NCBI RefSeq assembly: GCF_000001735.4
Contig: NC_003074.8
Span: forward strand, 7,874,101-7,938,100
DNA length: 64,000 nucleotides
Source of the DNA: Arabidopsis thaliana
Lineage: Eukaryota > Streptophyta > Magnoliopsida > Brassicales > Brassicaceae
Direction of reading: 5' to 3'
The notes under the pieces are model-generated. The model was not told the origin of the DNA. It did not search any database and worked only from the letters and a program-made list of their open reading frames with translations. How positions within the stretch are numbered: position 1 is the first letter of the stretch; every line of letters starts with the position of its first letter. Shown here piece by piece: positions 32,790-45,844 of the stretch. The position numbers were made by a program, and so were the translations under genes.

Positions 32790-34316
32790 ATGATGATAAC
32801 TCGCGGTGGAGCCAAGGCGGCGAAATCGCTGTTAGTGGCGGCTGGACCACGTTTGTTCTCGACGGTCCGTACGGTTTCGTCTCACGAGGCTTTATCAGCA
32901 AGCCATATTTTGAAGCCTGGTGTTACATCTGCTTGGATATGGACTAGAGCTCCGACGATTGGAGGTATGAGATTCGCTAGCACGATCACTCTGGGAGAGA
33001 AAACTCCGATGAAGGAGGAGGACGCGAATCAGAAGAAAACAGAGAACGAATCCACCGGTGGAGACGCCGCCGGAGGTAATAACAAGGGAGATAAAGGAAT
33101 CGCGAGCTATTGGGGTGTTGAACCTAATAAGATTACTAAAGAAGATGGTTCTGAATGGAAGTGGAACTGTTTCAGGGTACGTTATAGCTAGATTCGTATA
33201 CAGTGTTGTTCTTCGTTGATCTGTGTAAATTTGTTGAAATTTCTTTGGATTTTTGCAGCCATGGGAAACGTATAAAGCTGATATAACGATAGATCTGAAG
33301 AAGCATCATGTTCCAACGACGTTTCTTGATAGAATAGCTTATTGGACTGTTAAATCTCTTCGTTGGCCTACCGATTTGTTCTTCCAGGTACTGTTCTTCT
33401 TCTTCTTCTCCCATGGAAAATTTCTTTACATTTTTTGCCAATTTTATGATATGGAAATGATCCAAATCTGATATCGTCATTGATTACGTGTAACCTTAAA
33501 TATTTTATTTCATTCTTTTTATAGCAACTAGTCAATATTTTGTTTGATTATTTTGGAATATATGTGTTTATTATATTAATCACTTCGTTAGTGCTTTGGA
33601 TTCTTGGTTAATTGTTGGTTAATTATCATTATGTAATGAATTATTGGTTAATTGTTGGTCTGATTGTGATATTGTGAATTAAAACAGAGGAGATATGGAT
33701 GTCGAGCTATGATGCTTGAAACTGTAGCAGCAGTACCTGGAATGGTTGGAGGAATGTTACTACACTGCAAATCGCTTCGACGTTTTGAGCAAAGTGGAGG
33801 ATGGATTAAGGCTCTTCTTGAGGAAGCAGAGAATGAGAGAATGCATCTTATGACATTCATGGAAGTCGCGAAACCGAAATGGTACGAGAGAGCGCTCGTG
33901 ATCACTGTGCAAGGAGTCTTCTTCAACGCTTATTTCCTTGGTTACTTAATCTCTCCCAAGTTTGCTCATCGTATGGTTGGGTACCTTGAAGAAGAAGCGA
34001 TCCATTCTTATACTGAGTTTCTCAAGGAACTTGACAAAGGTAACATTGAGAATGTTCCTGCTCCGGCTATTGCTATTGATTACTGGAGGCTTCCTGCTGA
34101 TGCGACACTTCGTGATGTTGTGATGGTTGTTCGTGCTGACGAGGCTCATCACCGTGATGTAAACCATTTTGCATCTGTAAGTATATTATTTGCTTGAGAC
34201 TAAATTCTAAAGCTTAAAATCGTGTGTTACTGATCAATTATGGTTTTACTTTGTAGGATATTCACTACCAAGGTCGTGAACTAAAGGAAGCTCCAGCTCC
34301 AATTGGGTATCATTGA
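32790..34316 (+). CDS. AOX1A: Mitochondrial alternative oxidase 1A, 4 exons, 354 aa
   Basis: Exons 32790-33176, 33259-33387, 33688-34176 and 34257-34316 give 354 residues. The presequence starts [19 protein letters not shown] and is Arg/Lys/Ala rich. Regulatory cysteines are Cys127 (in NCFRPWETYK) and Cys177 (in YGCRAMM). Iron ligands are in LETVAAVPG (Glu183), NERMHL (Glu222, His225), LEEEA (Glu273) and RADEAHH (Glu324, His327). The enzyme bypasses complexes III and IV by transferring electrons from ubiquinol to oxygen, limiting reactive oxygen when the main chain is blocked. It is the stress-induced isoform in Arabidopsis. The promoter contains two MDM sites, which AOX1B lacks. Confidence 0.97.
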
Positions 34317-35802
34317 TTCGATTAAAAGAAGAGCTTTTTCTCAAGTTTAAAACTTTGTTCTAAAGAATTTAAGTTCTTTGACTTGTATATACATCATCAC
34401 CTCTGCTTAAGCCATACTTGGATTCGGCTTTCTTTGAATGTTGCTACGAATGTTCTGATTTCTTCTTTACTTTTCCTGTCAATGGGCTTTTGGGCTTATC
34501 TTTTGCTATTGTATGGCCTTGCTATTTAGAATGAGAGTAATAGTTTGTAGAAGCTGCTACTAAATCATGTAAAGATACCATTGATATCATCATAACTATT
34601 CAATTTCATATGGAAATCAATTAATATACCATCTACATTGACAAAATTACAACTTTTCTTTTCCTGATTACACATGAAACAAAAGAAAGAAAAAGAGGAC
34701 CCAATGGATGTGGATCCTTTATTTATGGCATGGGGCTATATTTTCTTTCAGGGCCCTCAAAGCTTTCAAATATAAAGCAAAAAAAAAAAAACAAGAAGAG
34801 AAAACAGTCAATTGTAATAGAGAAAGTATAATCAAACAATATTATAATTTGTTGTGATTATGTGTACATAACCACTTTCTTTCAAACGTATCAGAGACTC
34901 TCTCTTATGCCACCAAATTAATTGTATAGTTGTGTCCATTATAAAAAAATGGGATCTCTCTATCATGCCTATTGTTTTCAATCTATCATGGCAAGTTTAG
35001 GTCAAAGTAATAGCAAATCGCCATTACCAAAAACCTTAATTATTATTTCTTTCCATATTTTATATCAGCAAAATGGTTTTAGCATAAGCAAAAAAAGGCT
35101 TCCACATACCTCATCTCTCATCAATTATTTAAACCGCAAATAATAAATTATATCTCACACTAAATGTTGGAATAAAATATTTTGACTTTTCTTTATCTAA
35201 ATACATATCGAATTATAGGTATAATAAATACAGAAATATACAAATACGTCCTAATCAGTTGCCTAGCCTTCTATCAACTGTTTCTAATATAAAGTAATGT
35301 TTATAACTTCAACGATTAATCTAGTCTCATAACAGTATAAAATATTATAATTTGTGGCAATGTGTACTTTCTTTCTTGCATTTTCTTAGATTTGAAATGA
35401 TAATGATTATAATAATGAATAAACAGTCATGGTGCCATGTTCGCTGTATATTATTTTAAAGACCTCTATATGATTTATCCAATAAACTATATGATCATAC
35501 GATTAAAATACCAAGAGCTCACAATTTTCGATATGCCTTAGTGCGTTAATGAAGGGAATTTTTTACACATATAAACGTATCTTCGCATACGACAAACAAT
35601 TATAAAATAGTAGTACAAAATATGTTTAATACTATTTGTGTTTCTTTTTAATTGAAAACCATTCGAATTTTAAACCAAACAAAATAATCGCTTTATGTAA
35701 TGTTTAATGGTCTGATTGAGAAATTTTCCTCTGACGGCTAGGGTTAAGCGGACGATCAATACTATTGCCACGTTGGCAAAAAGCAATAACTCGAAAAGTC
35801 AC

Positions 35803-36206
35803 CACGTGTCATCTACATAGTCAATCAGTTAATTTTCTTTTTATTCGTCGACAAGTTAAGTTAAGAAAAAGAGAGCATTCCGACAGATTTATTTGGCGGG
35901 ACTCTAAACTCCGACGTGGCATTTTCTTTGCTTTAGAATTCTTTTCACTGTCGTAAAAAGTCCTTTTGGTGACTACTCATCTCAAAAGATAACGTAATCC
36001 AACCAATCTCAACTTGCCACCTAAGAATAATTCGGGGCTGTTACATTTAATATTCGTGAACGGCCGTGAGTTTAGTTTTCTATGGATATTTAAGCTAAAA
36101 GAGTAGCTTCGACAAAAACAAGATCCGAGCCGACGAATAAGAGATAGGAGATCCTCCAGGTGGCATTTTAGTAATTAACCACGTGGAAATAGACTGAAAC
36201 CACGTG
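35803..36206. promoter_or_regulatory. Three G-boxes within 400 bp
   Basis: CACGTG occurs at 35803-35808, 36180-36185 and 36201-36206. The last two lie in similar short contexts (CCACGTGGA in both, 21 bp apart). The distance to AOX1A (1.5 kb downstream) and TIC (2.9 kb upstream) makes the target gene unclear. Confidence 0.3.
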
Positions 36207-37000
36207 GATATTTTAGAATTTTGTTGTGCACGCGCTTTGTAGGCGCGTAACGTTAAAAATGTGAAATCTACTGGTTAGAGTTACTCCACTGTTATTAATT
36301 ATTAGTAAGAGTTATGAATCCTGACCATTGACCAAAGATTGTTGGTGTTTTCAAATTCAATTAATTACACAAAATCTATATTTTACGTGGGGCCTAATCC
36401 ATGTCACTATCATTCTTATATTTAACTATAATCACTAAATTTATGTATTATTTTAAATAAATATAGAGTATTAAACATTTGAAAATACTGTTATTGGGTT
36501 ATGAAGTAAAAATAGAAATCCTACTGTATTCCTAGTTTCCTTTTATATTCCCACGAACGATTTTGCTGTATGTACTCGTATGTATCTTACGAAGTGACGT
36601 TTTACACCATGTCAGAATATGTTAACAGTGGTATTAAATAGAAATAAAACTGTACTTTAATTTAGTTATTTTTGTTAATTAAAATATTAATATTTAAATA
36701 CAATATCCTATATTCTAATTAGTTTACAAAAAAAGTCAAAGTTAACACTTTTGCTTAACTGTAATTTTATCTTTTCAATATGTTAAAATTATTAAATGGA
36801 AACCAAAATAAAATTCGAAAACAATTTTTTTTAAAAAGTGAATAGAAATACCTAATATTTAGAAATATCAATTCAAATTTTTACCCATCAGTAACCTTGG
36901 AAAATAGCGAAACAAGCCAACTTTTATTTTTTTTTGGCAACATACCAACTTCTTCAGAAATACTTTTCAAAAGAAAAATAATTTATAAGTGGGGGTAATT

Positions 37001-37145
37001 AAAAAGAGATAAGAGCAGTGAAAGATGATTTCCACAAAAGGAAAAAAAAAAAAAGGGAAAAGAGAGGTGAAAAAAATAAAAAATAATGTAAAAAGAGCGG
37101 TGAAAAAAGTAATAATTGAAAAGAAAGAAAAAAGATGATAAGAGC
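37001..37145 (+). repeat. Purine-rich tract
   Basis: About 145 bp consist almost entirely of A and G on the plus strand, with imperfect repeats of the GAG(A/C)GGTGAAAAAA type. The minus-strand frames here are long only because of this composition and encode Phe/Leu/Ser-rich nonsense. Confidence 0.6.
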
Positions 37146-39080
37146 AATTCCACATTGGCAGCTAACTGTGGACCCCACACTTCTCGGAAGTTCCGTGACC
37201 GCGACTTGAGTGAATAAGGTCCCACATGCATTTCCCTCTCTTCCCATCTCAGCCGTTTAATCTTTTCTAAATCGAACGGTTCAGATCAACGGGTCGGGTG
37301 CCAACTCAACGCCTTTTTTAGTTTTTATTTTATTTTATGTTTTTTTTTTGGATGATGTTTTCTTCTGCCAAGTCAGATTGTTTAAAAACCAAAAATAGAA
37401 GAAAATAAAATACTAATATAATATAAAACGATCTAACGGTTGTGAGAGCATTTAGCTAATTGGCAACAAATGGTATTGGCCGTTGATTTGTAATTAATGA
37501 GTTAAATTATTTTAGACTATGGTAGGACCTGTTTCCTTACTTTATAGGTTTATTGTTTAGCTTACCTTCCCTAATAGAATTAAAAAAATCTAAAGGATAT
37601 TATATGGTTTATTACTATTTTAGAAATATCCAAATATGACCAGATTTAATTAGTTTTATAGAAATTTATAGTTATGTCAATTTGACTAATCTAACCTAGG
37701 AATTATCAAGATTTAATTTCTCTTTTAGATTTTTTCATTATAAATTAAGAATGTTGATAAATTAGTAATTAAAAATGTGGTAGATACTTCCAATATTATT
37801 CTCCATATATTTTCATTTTTAATTATTAGATTCTAAGAATTTAAAAGATCAATTTTGCAAACCTGGCATATTTGAAAAGGTAAATTTAATTTAACAGCTT
37901 TTATTGCATGCACGTAAGAAATATCAAATAAATCAATAAGAAGGAAAGTAAATATTTGAATATTTATTTTCCATGAGTTGAAGAAAAAAAAATAGTTAGT
38001 GGCAAGTAAAAAACTATTTAGCCATTTGATCTTAATGGAGAAAAGTAAAAAAAAAAAAGATGAAGGTAGAGAAGTGGAACCTGATGTGATTAATATTACC
38101 GGTTGGATCGGTTTGTATAGGTGGTCACAAAGATTCCATTCTGATCGTAGATTGCCTTTACCAAGGTCTCTGTCTACCGGTAATAGCCGGTGATACATCT
38201 TCTCAAGACACATTTTGAATTTTAATAATTAAAATAACATCATATTTGTGCGTGTATATGTCAGTATTTTTGTTTTCTTTTCACACGAGTCATCGCGATT
38301 AGTGGACAACAGTACACTACCCCAGGAGCCTTTTTATTGCACAATATACTATTGATGATTATTTTTAGATTTAAATATTATTATCTTAATCTTTCCGACT
38401 TTCAATATATTTTATTGTTTTTTTATTTGTTTGTTTATTTCTAGACAGTGCAAAGTCAATAAAATATTGGTAGCGATAATATAGACGGAAGCGTGTGATG
38501 TCAAACTCTTGACACGTGGCAGCTTCTGTTTAATAACTGGTAACAGTCCAAAATAATTTTTTCACATGAATCCGACTCCGAAAATAATATTCTTTTAAAA
38601 CCGAAAAATTAAATGTTATCAAATACTAAAATATCATAACAATAAGATATCATTTTTGAGTGGGTCCTACCTACGGATGCTGACTAATAAAATAATTAAA
38701 GAATACGTTTTTTAATTTAATAATAAAATAATAATCGGTGGTAAAATAATTAATAAAAGAAGAAATATCGGTTATTTATTATTATATGCGAGATCTCTTA
38801 TAACGGAGGGCCAAGATTTTGTCACGCTGGTATATAGCGTATCGTGACCGTTGGATGTATTCACACCGACGGTGAAGATTGAGAAAATGTTTTACGGCAG
38901 GAGATATGAGCCGTGGATTTATTCGCTACTCTGCTTTTATGAGGAGCACAAATAAAGGAGATAATGGGAAGCAAGTAGAGAGATAGAGGAGAGAGAGTTT
39001 GATAAAGAGAGAGAAAAAGGGGTTGCGATTTGGGAGAAGAGAAATAGAGAGGAGAAGCATTAGAGAAGAAGAAGAAGAAG

Positions 39081-42000
39081 ATGGATAGAAATAGAGAAGC
39101 TAGAAGAGTACCTATGGCGGCTGCCGGAAATGGTCTTTCCCGGCGGAGACATAGAGCCGGAAGTTTCAGAGATTCACCAGGTTTGTTTTTGAATCTCTTG
39201 ATTTGGTTTGTTTTTCATCAGATCTGAGAGAAAACGTTTGGTTCTGATTTTTCTGAACGTTTTTTTCACAGAGGAGGAAGGTCCGGTGGAGTTACCGGAG
39301 GCGGCGAGGTTGAGAGATCGAGGAGGGAGTAATAAGAAGGATCGAGATCGGGAACGTGATAGAGACAGAGAGAGGGAAAGAGAAAGAGATAGGGAGAGAG
39401 ATCGGTTAAATAGCCGGAGTAAACGGCGGAGAGGAGAACGCTTAATGATGGTTCACGGTAATCTAGACGACGGTGGCGACGATAGCTCGGAAGAGAGTGT
39501 CAACGACGATGAAGAATATGACGACGGAGGTGTAGGACCACCTTCTTCGTTGAAGATGCTTCCTCCGACGAGCAATAATATCTCAGCTGCATCGTTTTCA
39601 TCGTCTCTATCAAATCATCACAACGGAGGTAGCGGTAATCTCCATCACCACCATCACAGCCACAACAATAACCATCAGAGGAAGAATAATTTTCCGCCGA
39701 CGAAAGTTTTCAGATCGTCTCCTTCTCCGGCGCCGGTATCACCTCTTGTCTCGACGTGGAAAGCCGCCGACGAGATGATCGGTGTTTCGGTTCCTAGAAA
39801 AGCTCGGTCAGGTAGAGAGGTGGAAATTTACATTTGTAAACATATCTCTCGCTGATCTATCTCGATTCACAGTTCTTCTAATCTCTTCTTCGATTTTTGC
39901 AGCGTGTACGAAGAGACCTCATGAATCATGGGCGTCAAGTACTACCGGAGGTGGTGTTTTTGCTTCCGGTGAACAAATCCATCGGCAAATATCATCAACG
40001 TCTCCAGCTAATAGAGTTAGTCCGGCTTCGATTTTAGCATCTCCGTCTCCTCCTGCTCCTACGTCTCCTTCTTCATCAAGCATTTCCGTCAGGAAAAAAT
40101 TGGTTAGTCTCTCAAAATTTACACTCAAATCTCTCCATCTCCATCTTCTTCTTTGACTAATATATTTTTGCTTCTAGCCGTCGGGGACGAAACAGAAGCC
40201 GTTACCGCCGAAGTCATCATCGAGTAAGTTATCATCGCCAGTGGCTGTACAAGACGAGATCGAGATCGAGATTGCAGAAGTGTTGTATGGTATGATGAGG
40301 ATGCCTTCCACATCAAAACAAGAAGCAGCCGGTAACGATTTGACGGAGGCAGCGAAATCAACTGTAGAAGTCAAATCTCGAGTCTCTTCACCGATCTCAA
40401 ATCCTCAGACTCTTCCTCAATCATCTATCACACTAGCTGCAAATTCTAGCTCCTCTAATGTTTCAGCCATCGGTAACATCCTCTCTCCATTCACAAATCG
40501 GAACGACTATTTTTGTTTTTTTTTTTCTTTTTTGCTCACTTTGTTTTACCATTTTCGCTTCAGCTCCTAAGAGAAAGAAGCCGAGACATGTCAAGTACGA
40601 AGACGATAACAGTTCACGCGTCACTACAATCAAATCCGAAGCCGAAGCTCCTTCAAAAAGTCAAGTTCCGTTCAGTAATCAACTAAAGAGCTCAGGATCC
40701 GGCGAAGGAAACAGCTCCGTATTGGATTCTATCATACCACTGACGAGAGAAAGCAACGCTTCGTTAGATTCGGAGAAAAAAGAGAACAATCTGTCAAAAG
40801 ACGAAACAATATTGCCGAAAGTGGAATCTTCTTCAGGATTTAGATCCGATGGTGAAGGAGCTAAATCGTAAGCATTCAATCTATACATTCATTTTTTCTG
40901 GATTTTTTACCCAAGTTTTGGTACTGAATGTTTTTTGTTTTTAATCATGCAGGAGTTCGCCGGAAAAAGAGAAGTTTGAGATAGATCTGATGGTAAGTGT
41001 CAATAACATATATATTTTATTTTATTTTCCTTTTTTTTTGAAGTTCCGTACTAAATTAATTGTCCGTCGGTTCAGGCGCCACCGCCGGTGAGATCGTCGT
41101 CGGAGAGAGGCGGAGAGATGATGGAATGTGTGGCGGCAGAAGCTAAACCTAAAGTCACGGAAGTGGAAACGGTGAGTGGGGCCTACTTTTGTTTGGTAAT
41201 ATTGTGATAATTGGGGATATCCATCATTACTTTTTCATTTTTGCTTTTTTTGGCTCTCTTTTTCTTATCTTCATCTTTTTGGCTCCCTCTTTTTTTTAAT
41301 TCTCTCCTGTGTCCACACTAATGCATGTAGCAGGAAGCAAAGCCTCTGCTTAAGGAAGATAGAAGTGATCCGGCGATTCATGATTCTCAGGAGAAGAAGA
41401 GACCTAGAATGGTTGCTGAAGCTGAACACCATAAGTTTGAGAGGAATTGTGAACTCAAACTCGACTTGGATAAATCTGATCATGTGGGTTTAGTAAACAA
41501 GCATCATGTTCAGAAACCGCCACCGCAACAGCAACTATCTGTTCCTGATAAAACTGGTAGGCCTTTTTCATCTTTCTTGAGATTCATTCTTCTTACTCTG
41601 ACTGGACTAGTTTCGTTTTTTGTATACTGAATTAACTGGGCCTCTTTTTAAAAAATTCCAGCTCAAGCTAGCCATTTGCCTCTGCATATGTCTATGCCTG
41701 GCTGGCCTGGGGGCCTTCCTACAATGGGGTATGTTTTCTTTGTAATTTAAGCATGTGATACTTTTCCTAAGTCTCCTTTTTATTTTTTGGTTGTACTAAT
41801 GTAAAACTCTGTGATTAAACAGATACATGGCACCTACACAAGGAGTTGTGCCTACGGATACCAGTTCCTTATCAGCTGCAGCAATGCAGGTAATTTTGAT
41901 TGGATGTGCCATTCTAATATTTCTCTTTATATTTTTTTGCCTTTACTGATTTAAATTTTGGTCTTGTGCAGCCTCCACCTCATTTACTTTTTAATCAACC

Positions 42001-44779
42001 AAGGCCGAAGCGATGTGCTACACACTGCTACATTGCTCGGAATATTCAATCTCATCAGCAATTCACAAAGATGAATCCTTTCTGGCCTGCAGCAGCAGGC
42101 TCAGCTCCAATGTATGGGACCAAGGCCTGCAATCTCAGTCTTATGCCTCCCACAGAACTTCAGGGGAGTGTTTTGGGAAGAAGTTCCAACCCTGTTCAAG
42201 ATAAGAATTCTCAATCTACGTCCAAAAGCTCAGAGACAGCTCAAAGAAATCAATTAATGCTTCAACAAGCTTTGCCTCCAGGAGCAGCTAATAGCATCTT
42301 GGTTAGTTTTTTTAGTCCATGTATCATGTTTCTCATCAGGTTTTGTCGTCCTTCTTATAAGCTGATTGTTTTTTTACTTTCATTGTAGCATGGTCCGACA
42401 TTCATATTCCCCTTGGGCCAACAGCCTCACGCTGCCGCTACAATAGCTGCCGCATCTGTCAGACCTCCTAATAGTGGCATCACATCTTCTGGACCAACAG
42501 CTACTTCTACCTCCATGAATGGTTCTGCATCAGCTACTCCAGCTGGTGCCCCAACAATGAGCTTCAGTTATCCTGCCATGCCGGGAAATGAAACGCAGTA
42601 CCTGGCCATTTTGCAGAATAACGGCTATCCATTTCCAGTTCCAGCACATGTTGGTGCACAACCTGCTTATAGAGGTGCTCCTGGGCAGCCGATGCCATTT
42701 TTTAATGGTTCATTCTATTCCTCCCAAATGATCCAGCCTCCACATCATCAGCCACAAAAGCAGCATCAGCAGCAGCTAACTGGTCAAATGCTCCAGAGCC
42801 ATGCTCCTAACAACCAGAATGGGAGTGCTTCCACTGGTTCCTCAGCAGCTCAAAAGCATCTGCAGAACCAACAGTTGAGGCCACCGATTAATCATGGGAA
42901 CTCTCAAGGATTTCCAACTCATAAAGTGCAATCGCAGCCTTTGAATTTTCAGCAGAGGCAGCAACCCAGAGAAAATGCTACTCAACATAGTGAGACTGTA
43001 GGGGAAGATAGCCCATCAACTGCTGATAGCCGGGGTTCTCGTTCCAATGTTGCCTATGGCCAGAACTATGGTATGCAAATGCAACCAACTAACTTGGGTT
43101 TGATGAGTTCCCCTGCCCCTGGTGGTGGGGTGGTTGGATCTTCGAGCAGTCATGGTGAAAAGAAATCACAGCAGCAGGTTTCAAAGGCTGGTGTAGAATC
43201 CTTCCAGTCACCGGGTTATGCTATGACTTTTGCGACGTTCAATGGGGCTAACACTGCTCCTACCCTAAACATGTCATCAATTGCTCAGAATCACGCTATG
43301 TTCCACAGCATGCCCGAAGCAGCAAGGCAAGGTTATCAGATGATGGCTGCTCAAGCAGCTCAACAAAAAATGAACTACGGTGCTTCACTAGAAGATGGAA
43401 AATCTGGGTCTATTGGTGGTGCTGCTACTGCTAATAATACCCCTGAGGAACAAAGGAAGTCAGGAGGAGGGGCAATAGGGAAAACGAGTGGTGGGAATGG
43501 TGGGCAGTCTATTGCTTTCTCTAACAAACAGGATTTAGCTGATGCATCTGTTTCTGCTGTCACGAGTGGTAGCATCGTTGATAGCTCATCCCGTTTACTC
43601 AACCTTGGTTCTGCTCTGCCACAGAGTTCGGGTTCTTTACCCACGTCTCATCATCAACAACTACTACAACAACAGCAGCAACAGCATATGCAACGGAGTC
43701 AATCGCAGCAACCTTATACCACCATGTACCTCCAGAAGCAGCAACGGTATGCAACTTCAGTGGCTGCTTCTGCTGCCAGAACCAAAGGGCCCGTGGTGAG
43801 TAACGGGAGTGGTTTCCCTGATCACAATATGACCACATCACCTGCGGGAACCACCAAGTTTGCAAATGCTAATTCAGGGTTCCCTCAAAACCTTGTCCAG
43901 TCGAGTAGCAATCAGGTTCAGTCTCAGCAGTGGAAAAACAATTCACCCAGGACAACAAATACTACCCAAGCTCAGTCTCCTTCGATGTTGTCGCCATCAA
44001 CATCAGTTGCTGCTGCATCTTCGCTAAGAAACATCCCGCATAAACAGCAAAGCCGTCCCCAGCAATCGCAGATATCTTTTGCAGCAAACTCAAAACCAAT
44101 GACTTCTGGTTCACCAATGCAGCAGGTACAAGGAGGAACCAACCACCAGGCTCCGTCTCCACCAATGTTAGTTGGGTCGCCTTCGACGTCGTCTGTCTCC
44201 AAAAATGCCAGCGGAAGCCCAAGAACAACTGCTTCTGCTTCCTCGGCGGCAAACAAAGGTGGACAAGCTTCCACAACTACTCACTCAGCATCTCAGCCGT
44301 CCAAGAACTTACAGCCTGCATCTGCGGCGTCATCTGCTGGTGGAAGGAATAATGGTCCTTCTGTTCTCGGAAACCCGACCACGAGCTCTGGATCCAAGTC
44401 GCAACAACAGCAGCAGTTGCCAAAGCATGGGCTGCAGCCGCAAGCACAGCTATTCTTCTCTAATCCTTATATGCAAGCTCAACATCAACATCAACAGCAA
44501 CAGATCACCATATCTCCTTCTGGTGGGTATTACATCCAAAGACACCAGCAACAGTCAGGTTCAGCACCTGCTGTTCCAGTCACGGGAGCTGTCACCGCCA
44601 CTTCAGATCCAGCGAAAGCCATAGCGGCTGCATCTGCAGCGAATAACATGAAAGGAGGTGGTGGTATGGGTAAAACTCAACAACATCAGCTTGGGCCTCC
44701 AGGGTTCACTAATGTTCACGCTGTTTCCTCTGCGGTTCAGGTCAAACCCGTGGATCAGAAGCAACAGGCGGGTGAGTGA
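39081..44779 (+). CDS. TIC: TIME FOR COFFEE clock regulator, 12 coding exons, 1550 aa
   Basis: Coding exons are 39081-39180, 39272-39811, 39903-40102, 40178-40472, 40564-40867, 40953-40992, 41076-41171, 41334-41556 (or from 41331), 41662-41728, 41823-41889, 41972-42301 and 42389-44779. The total is 1550 residues, or 1551 with the upstream NAG acceptor. It starts MDRNREARRVPMAAAGNGL. The N-terminus has an Arg/Asp/Glu-repeat stretch and basic nuclear-localisation-like clusters, then acidic and His-rich runs. The large last exon is Gln/Ser/Ala-rich and low in complexity, with a P-loop-like GGGAIGKT at about residues 1113-1120. TIC is a nuclear protein needed for circadian amplitude near dawn. 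It also affects jasmonate (MYC2), sugar and iron responses. Whether the P-loop motif binds nucleotide is not shown by sequence. Confidence 0.95.
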
Positions 44780-45667
44780 AAGATCTTTAAAACTATTTTG
44801 TTTAGCATAAAAGACTCTGAATGGTTGGGAAGTTCCGGTTATAGCTTGTGCTGGCGAGACGAAATGACTTTAAAAGAGTCTGATGAAGAAAGAAGCAGAC
44901 GGAACAGAACAACTAAAAAAAGGGATGACAATTTTTTTCGGAGTTGGGGGTGCTTTTTAAAAGCATTGTGTACAATTAGTGTTTATATTATTCTGACAGG
45001 AACCTACGGTGTCAATTCCAAAACTAAAACCCAAAAAAAAGAAAAGGAAGAAGCAAAAACCTCTTAGAAGTTCTCTAATTTAAAAAATTTATTCATTTTT
45101 CTTGGGGAGGTTTGAGTTTTTGTTTGGTGGTGATGTTAGGTAGGGAACCAAAAGAAAATGGGAGAAGTAAAGAGTCGTTAGACACACAGCAATAGCGAGC
45201 GAACGTACGTTCATATGCTGGCCTTGTGTGTAGTTTGTGTTGTTATTAGTGTGAGAGCATGAATCAGTATGATGAATTTATGATTCGTTCTATTTTGTGT
45301 TTAAGTTTTCGGTCAGAGATTCAGACGCAGCAGTAAAAAGTTGTAGTAACTAGCGTTATCAATAAAAAAACGAAAATGGATTTTAATCTTCAGACAGATG
45401 GAGATAGTGGAAATTCAGACCACACGCGTGCAGCAAACTTGCTAGCTTTGCCAAATAAGCAACCCTTTCTTTTTTTTACCATTCACACCTTTTTGGTGTT
45501 CTCTTACCAATCATTACATTTTTACTTAACCAACTCAAGAATTTGGATTATCTTCTATCAATCAATAGTTCAATACAATACCTCTATTGTCCTACTTTAC
45601 AACTTTCGTGTACTTTTTTTTGTTTTTTCTTTTGTATATTTTTACTTTAATATATTTTGGATTCTAT
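44780..45667 (+). other. TIC 3' UTR and start of a gene-poor region
   Basis: The first several hundred bases are probably 3' UTR. Beyond that the sequence is AT-rich. Frames near 45376 and 45806 are Phe/Tyr/Leu-rich and look non-coding. Confidence 0.45.
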
Positions 45668-45844
45668 AACAACGAGACACAAAATCAAAAGTGGGGGTCC
45701 CGTACGGTAATAATTAAAACGTATGGGGTTCAATATCGAAAGTTCTGAAATGAATGGGGCTCACTTAGCAAACTCCAAAATGAGTCAGCGGTCCACTATT
45801 AAACTTTGTGGGCTCAGACTTTAACTATTATATGTCTCGTTGTT
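45668..45844. repeat. 177 bp element bounded by a 12 bp perfect inverted repeat
   Basis: AACAACGAGACA at 45668-45679 is mirrored by TGTCTCGTTGTT at 45833-45844. The interior is less AT-rich than its surroundings (GGGGGTCCCGTACGG, GGGGCTCAC). It could be a small MITE or a chance hairpin. No clear target-site duplication is seen. Confidence 0.4.

Larger units (their letters stand above)
34317..39080. other. 4.8 kb AT-rich intergenic region between AOX1A and TIC
   Basis: After the AOX1A 3' UTR I find no frame with coding character and no RNA gene. The region holds scattered G-boxes (35803-36206) and a purine-rich tract (37001-37145). The last 150 bp are GA-rich (GAGAGATAGAGGAGAGAGAG) and are probably the TIC leader. 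Some of the stretch may be decayed transposon sequence, but I cannot identify a family. Confidence 0.5.

Noticed and set aside
36967-37247. Three overlapping minus-strand frames rich in Phe, Leu and Ser
   Set aside because: They are complements of a purine-rich tract, with no domain or splice structure.
43375-44276. Antisense frames across the TIC last exon
   Set aside because: They are produced by Gln/Ser/Ala codon bias on the sense strand and show no domain.
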